A DNA stretch of 64,000 nt from Wurfbainia villosa (GCA_025175895.1 CM046003.1:32199245-32263244); one strand, 5' to 3'. Shown: positions 1-12,408, counted from the first letter of the stretch. Program-made: numbers and translations. The notes: generated by a model from the letters alone, not told the origin.

Positions 1-144
1 TCCCTCTTCGTCCCTAGGCACTTCAATACTGCTTTCCATGATTAGCATAATATTGAAATCAGTTTCGAAGTATACCTTCATCCTTTTCTTCCACCAAGAA
101 AAGTCTCCATCGAATTTCGGTGGATGGATGTTGTAGCTGGTCAT
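1..144 (-). CDS. Copia gag N-terminus, partial (runs off left edge)
   Basis: Read on the minus strand from an ATG at 144, 48 codons stay open to the window edge. The product begins MTSYNIHPPKFDGDFSWWKK and continues with RMKVYFET, which matches the start of plant Ty1-copia Gag proteins (pattern PPxFDGxxYxxWKxRMxxFLxS). Gag forms the cytoplasmic particle that packages element RNA. The start is supported by the primer-binding site and LTR lying just upstream in the same orientation. Only the first part is in the window, so whether the element is intact is unknown. Confidence 0.65.
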   Translation of the reverse strand, partial: MTSYNIHPPKFDGDFSWWKKRMKVYFETDFNIMLIMESSIEVPRDEEG

Positions 145-185
145 CTTGTCATGCTTGTGTTGGCAATTAGTCCTCGACAAGCTCC

Positions 186-199
186 TCACTCTAATACCA
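186..199 (-). other. Primer-binding site of the minus-strand Copia element
   Basis: On the minus strand the LTR end CTAACA is followed after two bases by TGGTATTAGAGTGAGG. This differs by one or two bases from the plant initiator-Met tRNA primer site TGGTATCAGAGC, used to prime minus-strand synthesis in most Copia elements. It fixes both the LTR end and the direction of the element. Confidence 0.65.
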
Positions 200-201
200 C
201 T

Positions 202-1697
202 TGTTAGAGGATCGATGGCCAGCTAGAGGGGGTGAATAGTCCTTAATCGTCGTACGATGGAATTTGCTCGTTCTTACGTGTCGCTTGTCTACGATTATCG
301 TTAGCGCAGCGAAAATGATAGAAATACAAAACGAATGCAATACAACACACAAGACACAGGAATATACATGATTCAGAACCTTAGGGTTCCTACTCTACGG
401 GTGAGCTCAATGAGCTCGTGTTATGCGCACGACACTAACAACAACTCCTTCTCGACAACACATCGAAGGTGGAGAAACCTCGTACAAGGATTACACAAGT
501 ACTACAATGAAATACAAGCTAATATAAGACAATAAACAAAACAAGTAAAGAACACTTTACAACAATGCTTTGAACTCTTTGCTTGTAGCTTGCTTTGGTT
601 TGGCTCTTGAAGGTCTAGAATGTAGCAGCAATTCCCCTCAAAAATCCCCCCAAAAACTCTTGTTAAAATCCTCCCCCAAGCTCCTCCTTTTATGCTTGCC
701 TCGAGTTGATTTCGCACCGATCAGTCGACTGCTCATGACCTCCAGTCGACTGCTACTGTAGCCATTGTCTCACAACGGCTTAATCCACATTGGCAAAAAC
801 CCAACGGATAACCATCAGTCAACTGATCGTACCCATCAGTCGACTGGTAACCCCATTAATCGAGTGCTTGACGCGATCACTCAAATGGAAAATATCGAAT
901 TCACCCCACCACCAATCGATATCCTCATCGTCGACTAATGGTGTCGATCAACCTGCTCACGTAACTCGGTCGAACACCGATCGAGTCCAATCGACCTAGA
1001 GCAGTTGATTGGTACCTATACTAGTCGATTGATGTTGGGTAAAACCTCAACACCAAGTTGTTTGAGCATTCGACCATCGGGTAAATCCTCAAACACCACA
1101 TTTGAGCATCCAACACTCAGTCTTAGCCACTTGGCCAAGTCCACCTCATCCTCTCATGGAGTTCCCCACCGAAGTTCTCTTCGCTCAGCCTACGTCCCTC
1201 AGATGCACCAAGCGCATGGCTTCGCAATGTCATCCTTCGCGTCTCTTGCCCTCGAAGTCTGCTTCCCTTGGGCCTCACTCCATTCACTCCCCTTCCAGTG
1301 GTCCCTCGAATGCACCAAGCGCACGACTTCGCAATGTCATCCTTCACTGACTCAAGGACCCCGGGTCTAGTGAACTTGCCAAGTCCTCGAGACTTCCCAC
1401 ACCAAGCCTCATGCATGGATTTTCCATGCCAAGCCCTATGCTTGGACTTTCACCGCCAAGGCTACACACTTGGACTTACGTAGCCAACCCATGTTGGACT
1501 TTCCAACACCAAGCCCTATGCTTGGATTTTCCCAACACCAAGCCCCATGCTTGGACTTTTCACAACCAAGGCTACAAACTTGAATTTACATGGCCAACCC
1601 ATGTTGGACTTCCCATGACAATTCCATGTCATACGTTTTGTCTAACATCAAAATACAGTTTGAGTCAAACTCGAGTCCTGGGCTGATTGCACCAACA
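202..1697 (-). mobile_element. 5' LTR of the minus-strand Copia element
   Basis: The block starts TGTTAGAGG and ends GATTGCACCAACA on the plus strand, giving TG...CA ends when read on the minus strand (TGTTGGTGCAATC ... CCTCTAACA). It lies directly upstream of the primer site and gag. It is about 1.5 kb. It contains the line 'agagggggtgaatag', CAGTCGACTGCTACTGTA near 733-760, a duplicated stretch around 1203-1350 and ~30-bp subrepeats of the form CCAAGnnnnATGCTTGGACTT at 1430-1620. ORFs across it are spurious. The partner LTR lies outside the window. Confidence 0.6.
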
Positions 1698-2682
1698 AGT
1701 ACTAGCCCTTTCAAGCTCCCCAAGGCCTCCTTTTATAGAGAAGAGGCTGATTTTCCCATTGAGTCTGCAGCAGTTGACTATGCATACCAGCAGTCGACTG
1801 CTACTATAGCTAACTAAATCCAACGGCTTCTGACAAGCCTGATCTACGATCGTCACAGCCCAACGGGACTTTGATCAGTCGACTAATCATTGGGGTTTGA
1901 TCGATCGGTGATCATCACCATCGATCAGCAAGAAATCGACCGATTATAAAAGTTTACGTACGTGTCCACTTATAACGCGATCGTCGTGGGTATAGCGATC
2001 GATGATTAGTGGACTCGATCACAAACCCTCGATCCAATTGATGGACCACAAAACTCAGTCGACTTCAATTGACTGACTGACCAGTCAACTGGGTCATAAC
2101 CTCAATCAACTGATTAAAGTCTTCTGGACTCTCGAGTACTAAGAACTCGAGACCAGCCGATTGAGACAAGACCCTAGTCGACTGACATACTTCAAGTATG
2201 ATCAAATCATACTTGAAACCAACACCCTAGACCTAGACTCAACCTTCTAGCTCTTTCTTCAGCCTTATGCCTCCAGGATCCCTCTGAGTTCGTGATTCCT
2301 TCATCCTTGCGCTTGCTTCCAAGAGCTTCCCTCGGTTTCATCTTGTCTCAGGTTTCTCCTTTGCCAAAGTCTGCTTGGACTTTATGCTGCCAAGACTACA
2401 TACTTGGTTTTATACTGCCAAGACCTTACCTTTGGACTCCCTTTGCCAAGGTCTGCTTGGACTTTATGCCACCAAGACTACATACTTGGACTTATGCTAT
2501 CAAGACCTTCCCTTGGACTTTCATTGCTAAGATTTACACTTGGACTTCTCTTTTACCAAGTTTTCATACATGAATTTTCCTATCACTTGACACATTCACA
2601 GTTAGATCACAAAAATTGTCTAACTATAAATGATTATCCAAACATCATAATACATAAATGCTTGGGGCATTGTTCACCAACA
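1698..2682. repeat. Diverged second copy of the same LTR family
   Basis: From 1705 the sequence repeats features of the LTR at 670-1690 in the same order: a CAAGCTCC...CCTCCTTTTAT block, the CAGTCGACTGCTACT motif, GTCGACT-rich text, then GCCAAGACTACATACTTGGACTT subrepeats at 2350-2570. It is probably an older LTR in or beside which the younger element landed. Its right edge near CACCAACA at 2682 is approximate. Confidence 0.45.
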
Positions 2683-3175
2683 TGATGTTCAGAGTCCAGG
2701 ATCAACATGGTGTTGCACCTAAAATACCAGGACCATCGAGTTGTGAGCTTCGATAATCGATGGTGTTGATCTTTGAATCCCAACACCACAATGGTGATGC
2801 ACTTCAAATTCCAGCACCGTGAGTTTATGTCATGAAATAAATTGTGGTTCTGATATTGGAAGTACAAGACCACTTTAGTGTTGTACCTAGAATAATGTCA
2901 CCACGAAGCCTCTAGGTGAGATCCAAGATGGTGTTGATATTCAAAGTGCAGGACCAATGTGGTGCTACACCTGAAATACCAGGTCCATCTAGTTGTGAGC
3001 TTCGATGACCGGGGGTATTGATATGTGAATCCCAGCACCAAAACGGTGCTGCACTTTAAATTCCAGCACCTTGAGTTACAATCGTGAAATAAACTGTCGT
3101 GTTGATATTTGAAGTACAGGACCACTTTGGTGTTGTACTTGGAATAACATCACCGCCAAGGTTTTAGGTGAGATT
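2683..3175. repeat. ~240-bp tandem repeat, left part
   Basis: About two units are visible (about 2700-2930 and 2930-3170). Each contains the phrases AAATACCAGGACCATC, GTTGTGAGCTTCGAT, CCCAACACCA/CCCAGCACCA, TTCCAGCACC and GTGAAATAAA in order. The array resumes at 4818 after the solo LTR at 3176-4817. It has no coding capacity that I recognise. Confidence 0.7.
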
Positions 3176-4817
3176 TGTTAGTGGCAGCCCTTAGTGTCAA
3201 TCATGAGATGAATGATTAGGGATCATATGTATCATATTTCATTAATAACAGGCAAGGTTTTGCTTATTATATTATTTCTTATATGTGTTATATGAATAAT
3301 ATAATAGTCTCCTTGAATAGTAGGTTCAGGTTTACAGCATATCAATTAGTTGAATTGATAGTGAGAGTCTGTAGACATATATGCAAGGACAATATTAATG
3401 CGTAGAGACTAGCATGTAGGTCAATTGATGACTTAATCTCACAAGTCATGGATATGTGATATCGAGTTAATACATGGGTACATATTAGAGACCATGTACT
3501 GAATTGATCCGTCATGAGAATATTTCATGGATCGTTATATGAGTGTTATAAACATTCTCATGTGACTATTGGTATGAATAATCCTTAGACCTGAAGTCAT
3601 TATGGTTCCCTACATAATGAGTTGTATATTTTAGCTTTGTCAAACGTCACCCGTAATAGGGTGACTATAAAGGCGATCACTTGGTATGCAATAAGTTATG
3701 CGGAAGGATGTGAGTGATGTAGATGGGATCTATCCCTTCCATATATCAGAAGTGATATCTATGGACCCCTTGATAGAGTAAGACTGCTAAAATGCATGGT
3801 CATGCTCGAATAAGTCAATATGAGATATTGAGCTTATTTGGTTGAGTAGTCTACTTGGAGATCAAGAAACTATTGATTGATAAGAGGATGACACAATCTA
3901 TGCCTCATTGATCAATCTAGATATCAAGGATAGAAGGACTGAGTCATACACGATACTAGTCACGAAAAGGTTATGTCGGATCTCGACATTCTTGTCACTT
4001 GGGTAGCAATGATGTATTGCTCATTGCTGTCTCTAAAAGGGTTTTAGAAATATTACCAACATTACAAGAACCTATTGGGTCAGACACTTAGGACATGTGA
4101 GTTGGAGATAGCTCATGTGATGAGTTATTGGGCCATCGGGTTGAATCTAATGTAGATTAGACTCAATGAGTGGGACTCAAGGTATACCCAATGAATCTGA
4201 CTCGAGTTAGACTTAAGTCAAATTCGAATTGAGTAGGACTCAAGGTATACCTAATGAATCTGACTCGAGTTAGACTTAAGTCAAATTCGGATTAAGTATG
4301 ACTCAAGGTATACGCAATGAATCTGACTCGAGTTAGACTCAAGTCAGATTCGGATTGAGTGAGACTCACCATTAAGAGGGGTTGCATGATCATTAAGATG
4401 GAATTAATGAGTTATTAACTCCATGGAAACTAAGAGTCACAAACCTTTCATATTCAATAGTTGAATATAAAAGAGGAAATTCGTGGGTGTTGATGGTTGG
4501 CTTGATTGTGATCTTCTTCTTCTACCTTCTTGGCCGAACCAACCTTGTGGCTAGCACCACAGCTTGGTTCCTCTTCGTCTCATGGTTCGTGTGGATACCG
4601 AGGAGGCGTGAACATCTTGACCGCGTTGAGATCCGGACAACTTGAAAGCAAGTGTTGCTGATGGGACTACGAAGGGCACACATTGAAGGTAACTACGATT
4701 CTCATAGGATAGAATCGATCAAACGAGTATGGTTTTCGCATGGATCTCTGAAGGGATCTTATTTTTCCGCTGCTTAGTGCTTGTAAAATGTTTCCAAGCA
4801 CGCTTAGATTCCCTACA
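3176..4817. mobile_element. Solo LTR (1642 bp), target duplication AGATT
   Basis: The block begins TGTTAGTGGCAGCCC and ends CTTAGATTCCCTACA, and is flanked by AGATT on both sides (3171-3175 and 4818-4822). Removing it and one AGATT rejoins a continuous tandem-repeat unit ending in GATATTCAGAGTGCAGG, like the neighbouring unit. There is no internal region, primer site or second LTR, so this is a solo LTR left by recombination. The TTTTTCCGCTGC and CACGCTTAGATTCC text near the right end is common in plant Copia LTRs. Confidence 0.8.
4174..4362. repeat. 63-bp tandem repeat, three copies
   Basis: GACTCAAGGTATAC recurs at 4174, 4237 and 4300, an exact 63-base spacing. Units differ by a few substitutions (CCCAATG, CCTAATG, CGCAATG). 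The array lies inside the solo LTR and looks like internal LTR expansion. Confidence 0.85.
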
Positions 4818-5000
4818 AGATTCACAGTGGTGTTGATATTCAGAGTGCAGGATCACGCGGTGTTGCACTTGAAATACCAGGACCATCGAGTAGTGAGCGC
4901 AGGAAAAACCGTGGCGCTGCACTTGAAATACCAGGACCAGTAAGTATTAAGTGTAGATAACAGGTGGTGTTGATGTTTAAAGTCTAGCACTACCATCACG
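4818..5000. repeat. ~240-bp tandem repeat, right part
   Basis: This continues the 2683-3175 array after the solo LTR: TGGTGTTGATATTCAGAGTG, then TGCACTTGAAATACCAGGACC twice (4863 and 4919). The units here are shortened. Confidence 0.6.
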
Positions 5001-5394
5001 ATATACCTCAAATAACTTAGCTGCATCAACGAACAAAATCGATGGCACAAATCGAGAATCGATATTCTCCCATCTCTTACGCAATCAGGATCCTCCACAA
5101 AGTCGTCGACTGGTTTCGAAGTTAGGCCAGCACAACCTATGTTGATGTTGAGTTGAAAGTTGCCTATCGGGATAAGATCTATCCGCTGCCACCCATTCAA
5201 CAATGGGAAACAGTTTACTCTGAAAAAAATCCTAAGGACTTGAATACATATTTATGACAGAAGAAGGAAATATTTTTACAGTTACCTCGTTGATTACGAT
5301 ACTCCATCTAAATTCCTATACAACACAATGATAATAATTTCAATATTTAATCCGAATCAAAGCCCAAACATTTATATTTAACAACACATCCTAG
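5001..5394. other. Unassigned sequence
   Basis: A minus-strand frame across 5200-4990 is open (containing KPVDDFVEDPDCVRDGR) but I do not recognise it, it lacks supporting splice or homology signals, and it runs into the tandem repeat. Otherwise this is AT-rich DNA. Confidence 0.3.
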
Positions 5395-5544
5395 ATATGA
5401 TTCAGCAATTTCTTAAACAACTGTATTAGTCAATAAAACAACGTTTTTAACAATACATCCAAGATACGCTTCAACAATTACTTTTCTTTTTATCAAAACC
5501 ATAGAAGATATCTCTTTAGTTGCAAACTGCTTGGCATCAATAAT
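5395..5544 (-). pseudogene. HSP70 pseudogene, downstream part
   Basis: Read on the minus strand, this gives DAKQFATKEISSMVLIK followed by VIVEAYLGCIVKNVV. It matches cytosolic HSP70 chaperones, which read close to QFAAEEISSMVL, then EAYLG and VKNAVVTV, in the ATPase domain (about residues 110-145). A TAA stop follows, then a second degenerate EIAESYLGCVVK, as if this short block had been duplicated. The coding line continues at 15004 on the other side of the hAT transposon. HSP70 binds and refolds client proteins using ATP; this copy cannot, as it has stops and only about 80 residues of recognisable sequence. Confidence 0.75.
5537..5544. repeat. 8-bp target duplication TCAATAAT, left
   Basis: TCAATAAT lies directly before the left terminus TAGACCTGTCA and is exactly repeated at 15004-15011 after the right terminus. 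Eight bases is the hallmark length for hAT insertions. Confidence 0.92.
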
Positions 5545-6510
5545 TAGACCTGTCAATTTGGGTTGGGCCCGTCGGGTTGGCCCGCCCCGCAAAATAATTT
5601 AGGCGGGTTGGGTTGAAGTTTTATCTATTTATTTTTTGGCGGGCTTAAAAAATTTGACCCGCATAGATTCTCGACATGGCGACCGCGGGTGACCGCGTGG
5701 TGACCAGCGGTGACCATGTGGTGACTGGCCAGTGGGTCGGGTCACCGCGAGCTAAGAAGGGATTCGTGAATCGCGAATTGCGAATTCGCGATATCCATTT
5801 TCCTGCAACTCGCAAGTCGCAAGTCACAAGCGGCAAAAGTCGGATTCTCAAATCTCAACCCGTGATTTTCCATTCTCTCGCAGTCACTATTCGGTGTCTC
5901 TCGGGCGTAAACCCTATTCCCTTCTCTTCCGCCGTTCTGCGTCTCTGTCTCTCGCCTGAGTCTCCCGCTCTCCTCCCGTCCTCCGCAGCTTCGCCTCTCT
6001 GCCGTCTTTCGCCTCTCTGCCTTTGATCTCTTTCCCATCCTATCATCCCCTCGCGACCCTCGCCGATCAGATCATCACTTCAAATCTTCGGTTATCCGCC
6101 TCACTCGCGACCTTGATCGACCATTACAAGAGCTATGGAGTTCCTCAAGAGCGTAGAGTACTAGAGTTGCAGTTCAACGCTCTCACCAACAACGCCACCG
6201 CTTCCTCTGCCTCTTCCCGAATCCTTGCTCTTCTCGCCTGGTAATTAATCACAACTCATCAGTCATCAACTCCTTCCGTCTATTTTTTTGTCAGTGAATA
6301 CTGCTATTCTAAATGAGAGTTGTTTTTTTATCGCTCTACCACTGCAGACGAAGTTTTATACCATCTCTAGTCTCTAATAGCCCTCGCTCTGTCATTTGTC
6401 TCGATCTGAGACCTTCGACTCCTATTTGAGGTAAGATTTTTTGTGCTTACTTCATTCTATTTTCCTTCCCTTTTCTATGTTTTTATTTTGCACGACCTCT
6501 CTAATTAATT
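5545..6510 (+). promoter_or_regulatory. hAT 5' terminal and leader region
   Basis: This runs from the terminal repeat to the transposase start. The first 100 bases carry GGGCCCGTCGGGTTGGCCCGCC-type motifs repeated near the right end, probably transposase-binding sites. 5870-6240 is CT-rich like a 5' leader. An ATG at 6134 is followed by a stop after seven codons, so no protein is supported. A tttattacag acceptor at 6531-6540 suggests a leader intron upstream of the transposase ATG. Confidence 0.45.
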
Positions 6511-6552
6511 TTGTTTGAAATTAAATTTTTTTTATTACAGATTGATTTGGAA

Positions 6553-9500
6553 ATGAATTCTGCTTCTCACAATCAAACAATTAGTTTAGACACTGATGAA
6601 TTGGAAAGTGCTAAGCAAAATAAGGGGTTCATTAAAAAATCTAGAGAAACTTCTGATATTTGGGTGTATTTTAAGAAAATCGAAGGGACTGATAGTATAA
6701 ATAGAGCTGAATATAATGGATGTAAAAAACAATATAAATGTGGAGGTAAACTTTATGGAACTTCTACATTGTGGCGCCATATCAAAACTTGCAACAAATT
6801 AAAGTTCCATGACATAGGACAAATGATTCTTGATCAAGATGGGAAGATGAGGTCTAGGAAAATAGACCAAAAGGTTTCACGTGAGTTATTGGCTTGTGCA
6901 ATCATCAAACATGATTTATCATTTTCATTTGTTGAGTATGATGGTATTAGAGCTTGGATGAAGTATTTAAATCCTGATGTTGCTTGTATTTCTAGAAATA
7001 CTCTTGTTTCTGATATTAACCGAATCTACTTGAGGGAGAAAGAGAAATTGAAGTATGTTTTGGCTACTATTCAGAATAGAATTTGTTTAACATCAGATTT
7101 GTGGACAGCATGCACTAGTGAGGGTTATATTTGCTTGACTGCTCATTTTGTTGATAATGACTGGAAATTGAACAGTAAAATTCTTAATTTTTCTCATATG
7201 CCTCCTCCACATTCAGGAGTTGAATTAGCTGCAAAATTATTTGAATATTTGAAGGATTGGGGGATTGAGAAAAAGGTTTTTTCTTTGACATTGGATAATG
7301 CATCTAGTAATGACAATATGCAAGTTCATTTGAAAGAGCAACTCTCTTTCCATGATAGCTTATTGTGTAATGGAGAATTTTTTCATGTTCGTTGTTCTGC
7401 TCATATATTGAATCTAATTGTCCAAGAAGGTTTGAAAGTTGCTACTGTAGCCTTGAATAAAATTAGAGAATCGGTCAAGTATGTTAAAGGTTCAGAGACT
7501 AGAATGAAGAAGTTTGGAGAATGTGTACAAGCAGTTGGTAACATTGACACTAGTATTGGTTTGCGATTGGATGTGTCTACTCGTTGGAACTCAACATATT
7601 TAATGTTGGATAGTGCCATCAAATATAAAAAAGCTTTTTCTTCTCTTCAATTCAATGACAAGAATTATAAATATTGTCCTTCAAGTGAAGAGTGGAAAAG
7701 AGGAGAGAAAATATGTGAGTTTCTTGAACCATTTTATGAGACTACCAATTTGATATCGGGTTCTTCTTATCCTACATCAAATTTGTATTTTATGCAAGTT
7801 TGGAAGATTGAAGTTTTGTTAAAGGAAAATTTATCAAATGAAGATGAGATAATAAGTTGTATGTGTAAAAGAATGATGGAGAAGTTTGACAAATATTGGA
7901 CTCAATATAGCATGGTGCTTGCATTTGGGGCTATTCTTGATCCACGAATAAAGTTTTCGATGTTGGAGTTTTTTTATTCAAAGGTTGAGAGTGATTGTGT
8001 CAAATGCCAAGAGAAGATGGAAATTGTGAAGACAAAATTGTATAAGCTTTTTGATCAATATTCTAATACTAACAAGGCAAGTCCTTCACAACCACAATCT
8101 TCTTCTACCACACATACATCTTCGCAAAGTGTAGGAGTTAAAGGAAAGAACAAAAGAATCTTTGATGTAAGTATTCTAAATACTTTTTTTCTTATATACT
8201 CTAATTAATTTATATTTTCTTGTCACTACTCACCACTATTCTAATTAATATAGGAAATCATGGCATATGAGAGTCAAACAATTACAAGTGCTGGAAAATC
8301 TCAATTGGATCTCTATTTGGAGGAACCAAAACTTGAATTTGCATATTATCAAGATTTGGATGTTTTATAGCATTGGAAAAATCAAAAACATCGATACCCA
8401 ACCCTTGCACTGATGGCATGTGATGTTTTGGCTATTCCTATAACTACTGTTGCATCAGAATTAGCTTTTTCTATTGGTGCTCGTGTTCTTACAAAGTATA
8501 GAAGTTGCACCCTTCCTGAAAAAGTGCAAACTTGTCACGCCCCGAGAGCATGCCGAGCCGAAAATCAAACGGACGGCATCTCCCCTGTACGTGGCAACAT
8601 TTCGGGTTAATACAAGGCCCGTAGTCCCACAACAACAACATAATATAACATACTAATAGCAGCGGAAATGAAAACCCCCATACCCACAACATAGATAACA
8701 AAATATGCAGGTGTACACCACCTGACAAGTCCACAGTAATAAAACCGTAAATAAAACGACGACATCAAGACAAAGTCCATAACATAAAGACGAAGTCCAA
8801 ATATAAACTAAGGTCCATGACATAGGACCAAAATCCAAAACACAATAAACAAGTCCAAGCCATAAGAAAACGAACTCCTCGGGAGACTCGGAAAACGGAG
8901 ATGGGATGGATCGGTCGGCGCAGCTCCAAGTCGTCACGAAGTCGTCTACATTACAGGCGATAGAAAAACCTGTGGTCGAGGTGGTGAGTAAAACTCGAGA
9001 ATCAGAGAAAACATGTAAATATATGTATCAATATTACATGTCATTCAACAGTTTAATCTACTCGTACAACAAGTATACATCAGCATAACAATAGATATGC
9101 ATGTATATACTAAATAAACTGAACATCAACGATGCTGACATACCTGGCAGTTAGCTACTCTATCCTGATCCAACCTGGGCATATAATCACATCATAGGGT
9201 ATAACAGAATAGTACTAAATCACACAATATCCTGAATATGATCCAAGGGTATCACCGTGAATAACCAGCAGGTATATAAGTACCAGCCTACTACCATACA
9301 GGAAATGCAGTATCATGTATGAATATGTACAAACAAATGCAACAAGCATAGTACATACAAATGCATCATCAAAGTGAGTATACATATAGACTGTATCTGT
9401 ATGTATACTAATCACCATCATCCATATACATATATATACAAGCAGGTATGTATATATATATAACTATATGCAAAACACTGTATGATACGGCAATGCAATA

Positions 9501-12408
9501 TGCATGGTCATGTCTGCTCACCCCTACTCGCTACCACGACCCCAGTGTGGCCTAGGTGGCACGACATGACAACTATCCCGACTCCAGCCGCCACCACTCT
9601 CGAGTGACCGAGTTGGGTAGTATGATCAAGTAGCATATGAGCGTAAGTAGCTCGCTACGCAACGGGGGTCCCTGCTACTGGTCACTCCGACTAACACTAC
9701 TAATGAGTGGTCGAGTACCACGCACCCAGGACAACTGCACGCAACTCCAACTACCATTGTTACTCCTCTGGAAGTAACCTGGGAGGCAGGATGACTGACG
9801 ACTCTCTCTCAACCCCAAGGGGAGACGATGTCGTCAGTATGCATGCAATGAAATGAGGGTACTGCCTCACATACATAACATCTACCCTAGACTCTCTGTC
9901 CAACCAAGAGTCACACTCAATTGATCAGTACACTCTCTACCCTGTAGAGAGTCACTCATCTGATCATGACAAGCTAAGACCATCGGTCCGTAGCGACACA
10001 CTGTCCACGACTCACATGACCATTCACACAACCCGTGGTTGGTGAATAAATGTGCCACATATAGGTATGGAATAAGTCCTACATCTAGGGCCATACTTAT
10101 CCACAGAGGATCATTTTACCAAATTTACAATTTAGGTCATCCTCCGTACTCTAACATCTACACCCTACTAAACCGTTAGAACTACTTACATCACATCTGT
10201 AAGTTCTAGATCATGCTAGGGAATATGTGTTATCAATAATCGAGCACACATATATATCAACGGTAAGTTCAAGCATACGATAAACAGAGCATGATCAAGG
10301 TAATATGAACACCTAACATGTTCATATCTATATCTAAATCTGGAAATCATTACATCTACCCGACCAGTAGGAAATTACCTACCTGTTAAATAGCTCCGCT
10401 AGCTGTCCATATGTACAAGCATCTGTCACTAATCAAAGTCCTGCAAGACAACATGAACTACTATTAAGTTCTATTATACAACAAGTGATCGAATCGAATG
10501 CTACATGACTTCGTATCTCGATCAACTATATTGATCTAGTTATCCACTTAACCTAATCAAGCCTTCACATCTATCCTCATTCAATCAACTGCAAATCAAT
10601 TCACTCCCAATTATCAAGCATAACAATCCTACAACATACAACTAGATTTAAATCAATAAATCTCTTAACTACATTCCAACCAATCAAATCAAGATACAAA
10701 CTCACCTTCTCCGGATCATCATCCACTGCCAACCTCCAACATCATGATGGGTAGCCGAATGGGTTGGAAAATTCGTTGATATGAGCTCCATAACCATTGT
10801 GAATCACAGTAATGGTATCCTCTCTACATCAATGGAGTCCAATAGAGAATAACCTGTTCAAATTGCCCTCCACACCTATTATTACATCCTGTTACCATTT
10901 CCTGAAACTACTCTCTCTGAATTCAAAATCCGAAGATCAAAGAGAGGTTAAAGAGATTACCTAAAGATAAAATGGCAAGTCATCAGAACCAATCAGCACC
11001 AAGCTTGAATCACCAAAGTAGAAATCGCTGGCTGAGGAGATGGTACCGATCCAAACCAGAAACCTGGCAGCGAAGAAAGGTTGTTGGACAGTGCTCACAG
11101 ACTGCTAGTTGAAGGCGACGATGGAGGAGAGGCGACGGCAGATCGAGCTCAAATAAAGGGAAATGTACCCAGATTAAAGCTGTAATACCACTTACCTATC
11201 TTAGAACTCCACCGGCAGAAACCACAGCCTTAGAAGACTCCACCGGCAGCAAACCCCTCATCCTATCCCTTGTTCGCCGGCACCAAATGCTGCCCAAACC
11301 ATGGATCATGCTCAGCGAAAGGAAAATGCACCGTAGCCCTAATCTAGTCCAAGGTAAGCCAAAAGCAAGTTCTTACCTAATTACTGTAGCAATTGGGGCA
11401 ACGGTGACAGCAACGACATTGCTGCTGATTCCTTGCTCGTGGTGAACACTCGCCCGAATCCCCCACCAAATCCATCTATTCGCCGGAAACCCTACTTCCC
11501 TAGCCTTGCTCCGGCGAGATCGCAAAGGCAGATTCCAACCGGACGCCGCCGATTTCCAAGCTCCCCGCCACGCGTGCTCACCGTCGACTCGCCCTTGTGC
11601 TCCGTCTAGGCTGGTCACCGCCACCCACCGCGAGGAGAAAGCACGAGAGGGTGAGGTTGGCTGCGGCGAGAAACAGAGAGGAAGAAGAAAGGTTTACGGC
11701 GCAAAGAAGAATCGGGTTTGCGAAAATGAAACGAGGAGTCGCGCGATGATAAATGGGGAGAAGGAAAAGTCGAAGGAAATTAAGGCTTGGCGTTGATAAC
11801 TGAGAAGCGCGTCGGGTAAGAAAATAGGGTCGGGTTTAGGGAAAAACAATCGGGTCTGGCACTGATCAATCCATTAAATCCATGGACCTTAGGGTTTTAC
11901 CATTAAACTTTAAGTCAATTGATCCCTATTAAGTCCCTCATGACCGGATGACCCAAACAGGCTTTCCCAAAGCCTGTTTAAATCTTTCCCCGCAATAGCC
12001 ATAGAAATTTCCATAATTTTCCAAGAAAATTTCTAAAAATCCTTGGAAAATTTCATAGGGTATTTTCCTAATCACCCAACATTTATTTTATTTTATTTTA
12101 TTTTTTCCCAGTATTTTACAAAACTCTTATTTGCACTCGCAATTGGTTACATGGTTATACTATTGGTAATTTTGTTTATAAATTTTTAATTATATTCTTG
12201 ACTTAGTCGATATATTAGTTGTGATTTTATTTTTAACTATCTTTTTTGTATATTATGCATATAAAGATAATGAAGACAATGCAAGTATCAAAACAACATT
12301 GTCCCAACAAGGCTCAAATGCTCTAGAGGATATTGATGGAGAGGAAGGAGGAGGAGAATCAAAAGAATTTGATATGGATGAAGATGATGTCATGATCGAT
12401 ACAATTTA
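6553..12408 (+). pseudogene. hAT transposase (RICESLEEPER-like), inactivated
   Basis: The hAT transposase cuts and reinserts the element in the nucleus. Exon 1 is 6553-8166 (538 codons, donor GTAAGT). Exon 2 starts at 8254 in the same phase, is cut at 8532 by an LTR, and resumes at 12126. A short last exon from about 12263 to 12408 encodes an acidic tail. Domains: BED zinc finger at residues 34-80 (C57, H76, C80 kept, but the first Cys is Tyr54); RNase-H-like core with TSDLWT, LDNASSND and RCSAHILNLIVQ; hAT-C dimerisation region with IPITTVASELAFS. Two lesions are clear: an in-frame TAG at 8368-8370 in hAT-C where a Trp is expected, and the 3.6-kb LTR. After removal of the LTR the text reads VQT-LICTRNWLHGY, the normal family ending. 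It cannot make full-length protein. Confidence 0.88.
8533..12120. mobile_element. Long solo LTR (3588 bp) inside the transposase exon, duplication AAACT
   Basis: It starts TGTCACGCCCCGAGAGC and ends CAGTATTTTACA, and is bounded by AAACT at 8528-8532 and 12121-12125. Excising it with one AAACT restores the hAT-C reading frame exactly. No primer site, polypurine tract or pol similarity is visible, and no second copy of the ends, so a solo LTR of a long-LTR (probably Ty3-gypsy) family is the best reading. The same start, TGTCACGCTCCGGGGGC, occurs at 35678. ORFs at 11373-11796 are GC-rich chance frames. Confidence 0.85.

Noticed and set aside
1005..1483. Several overlapping open frames near the left end
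   Set aside because: They lie in the subrepeats of an LTR and are open on both strands.
4853..5203. 116-codon minus-strand open frame
   Set aside because: Half of it is the tandem repeat; the rest has no recognised motif or splice support.
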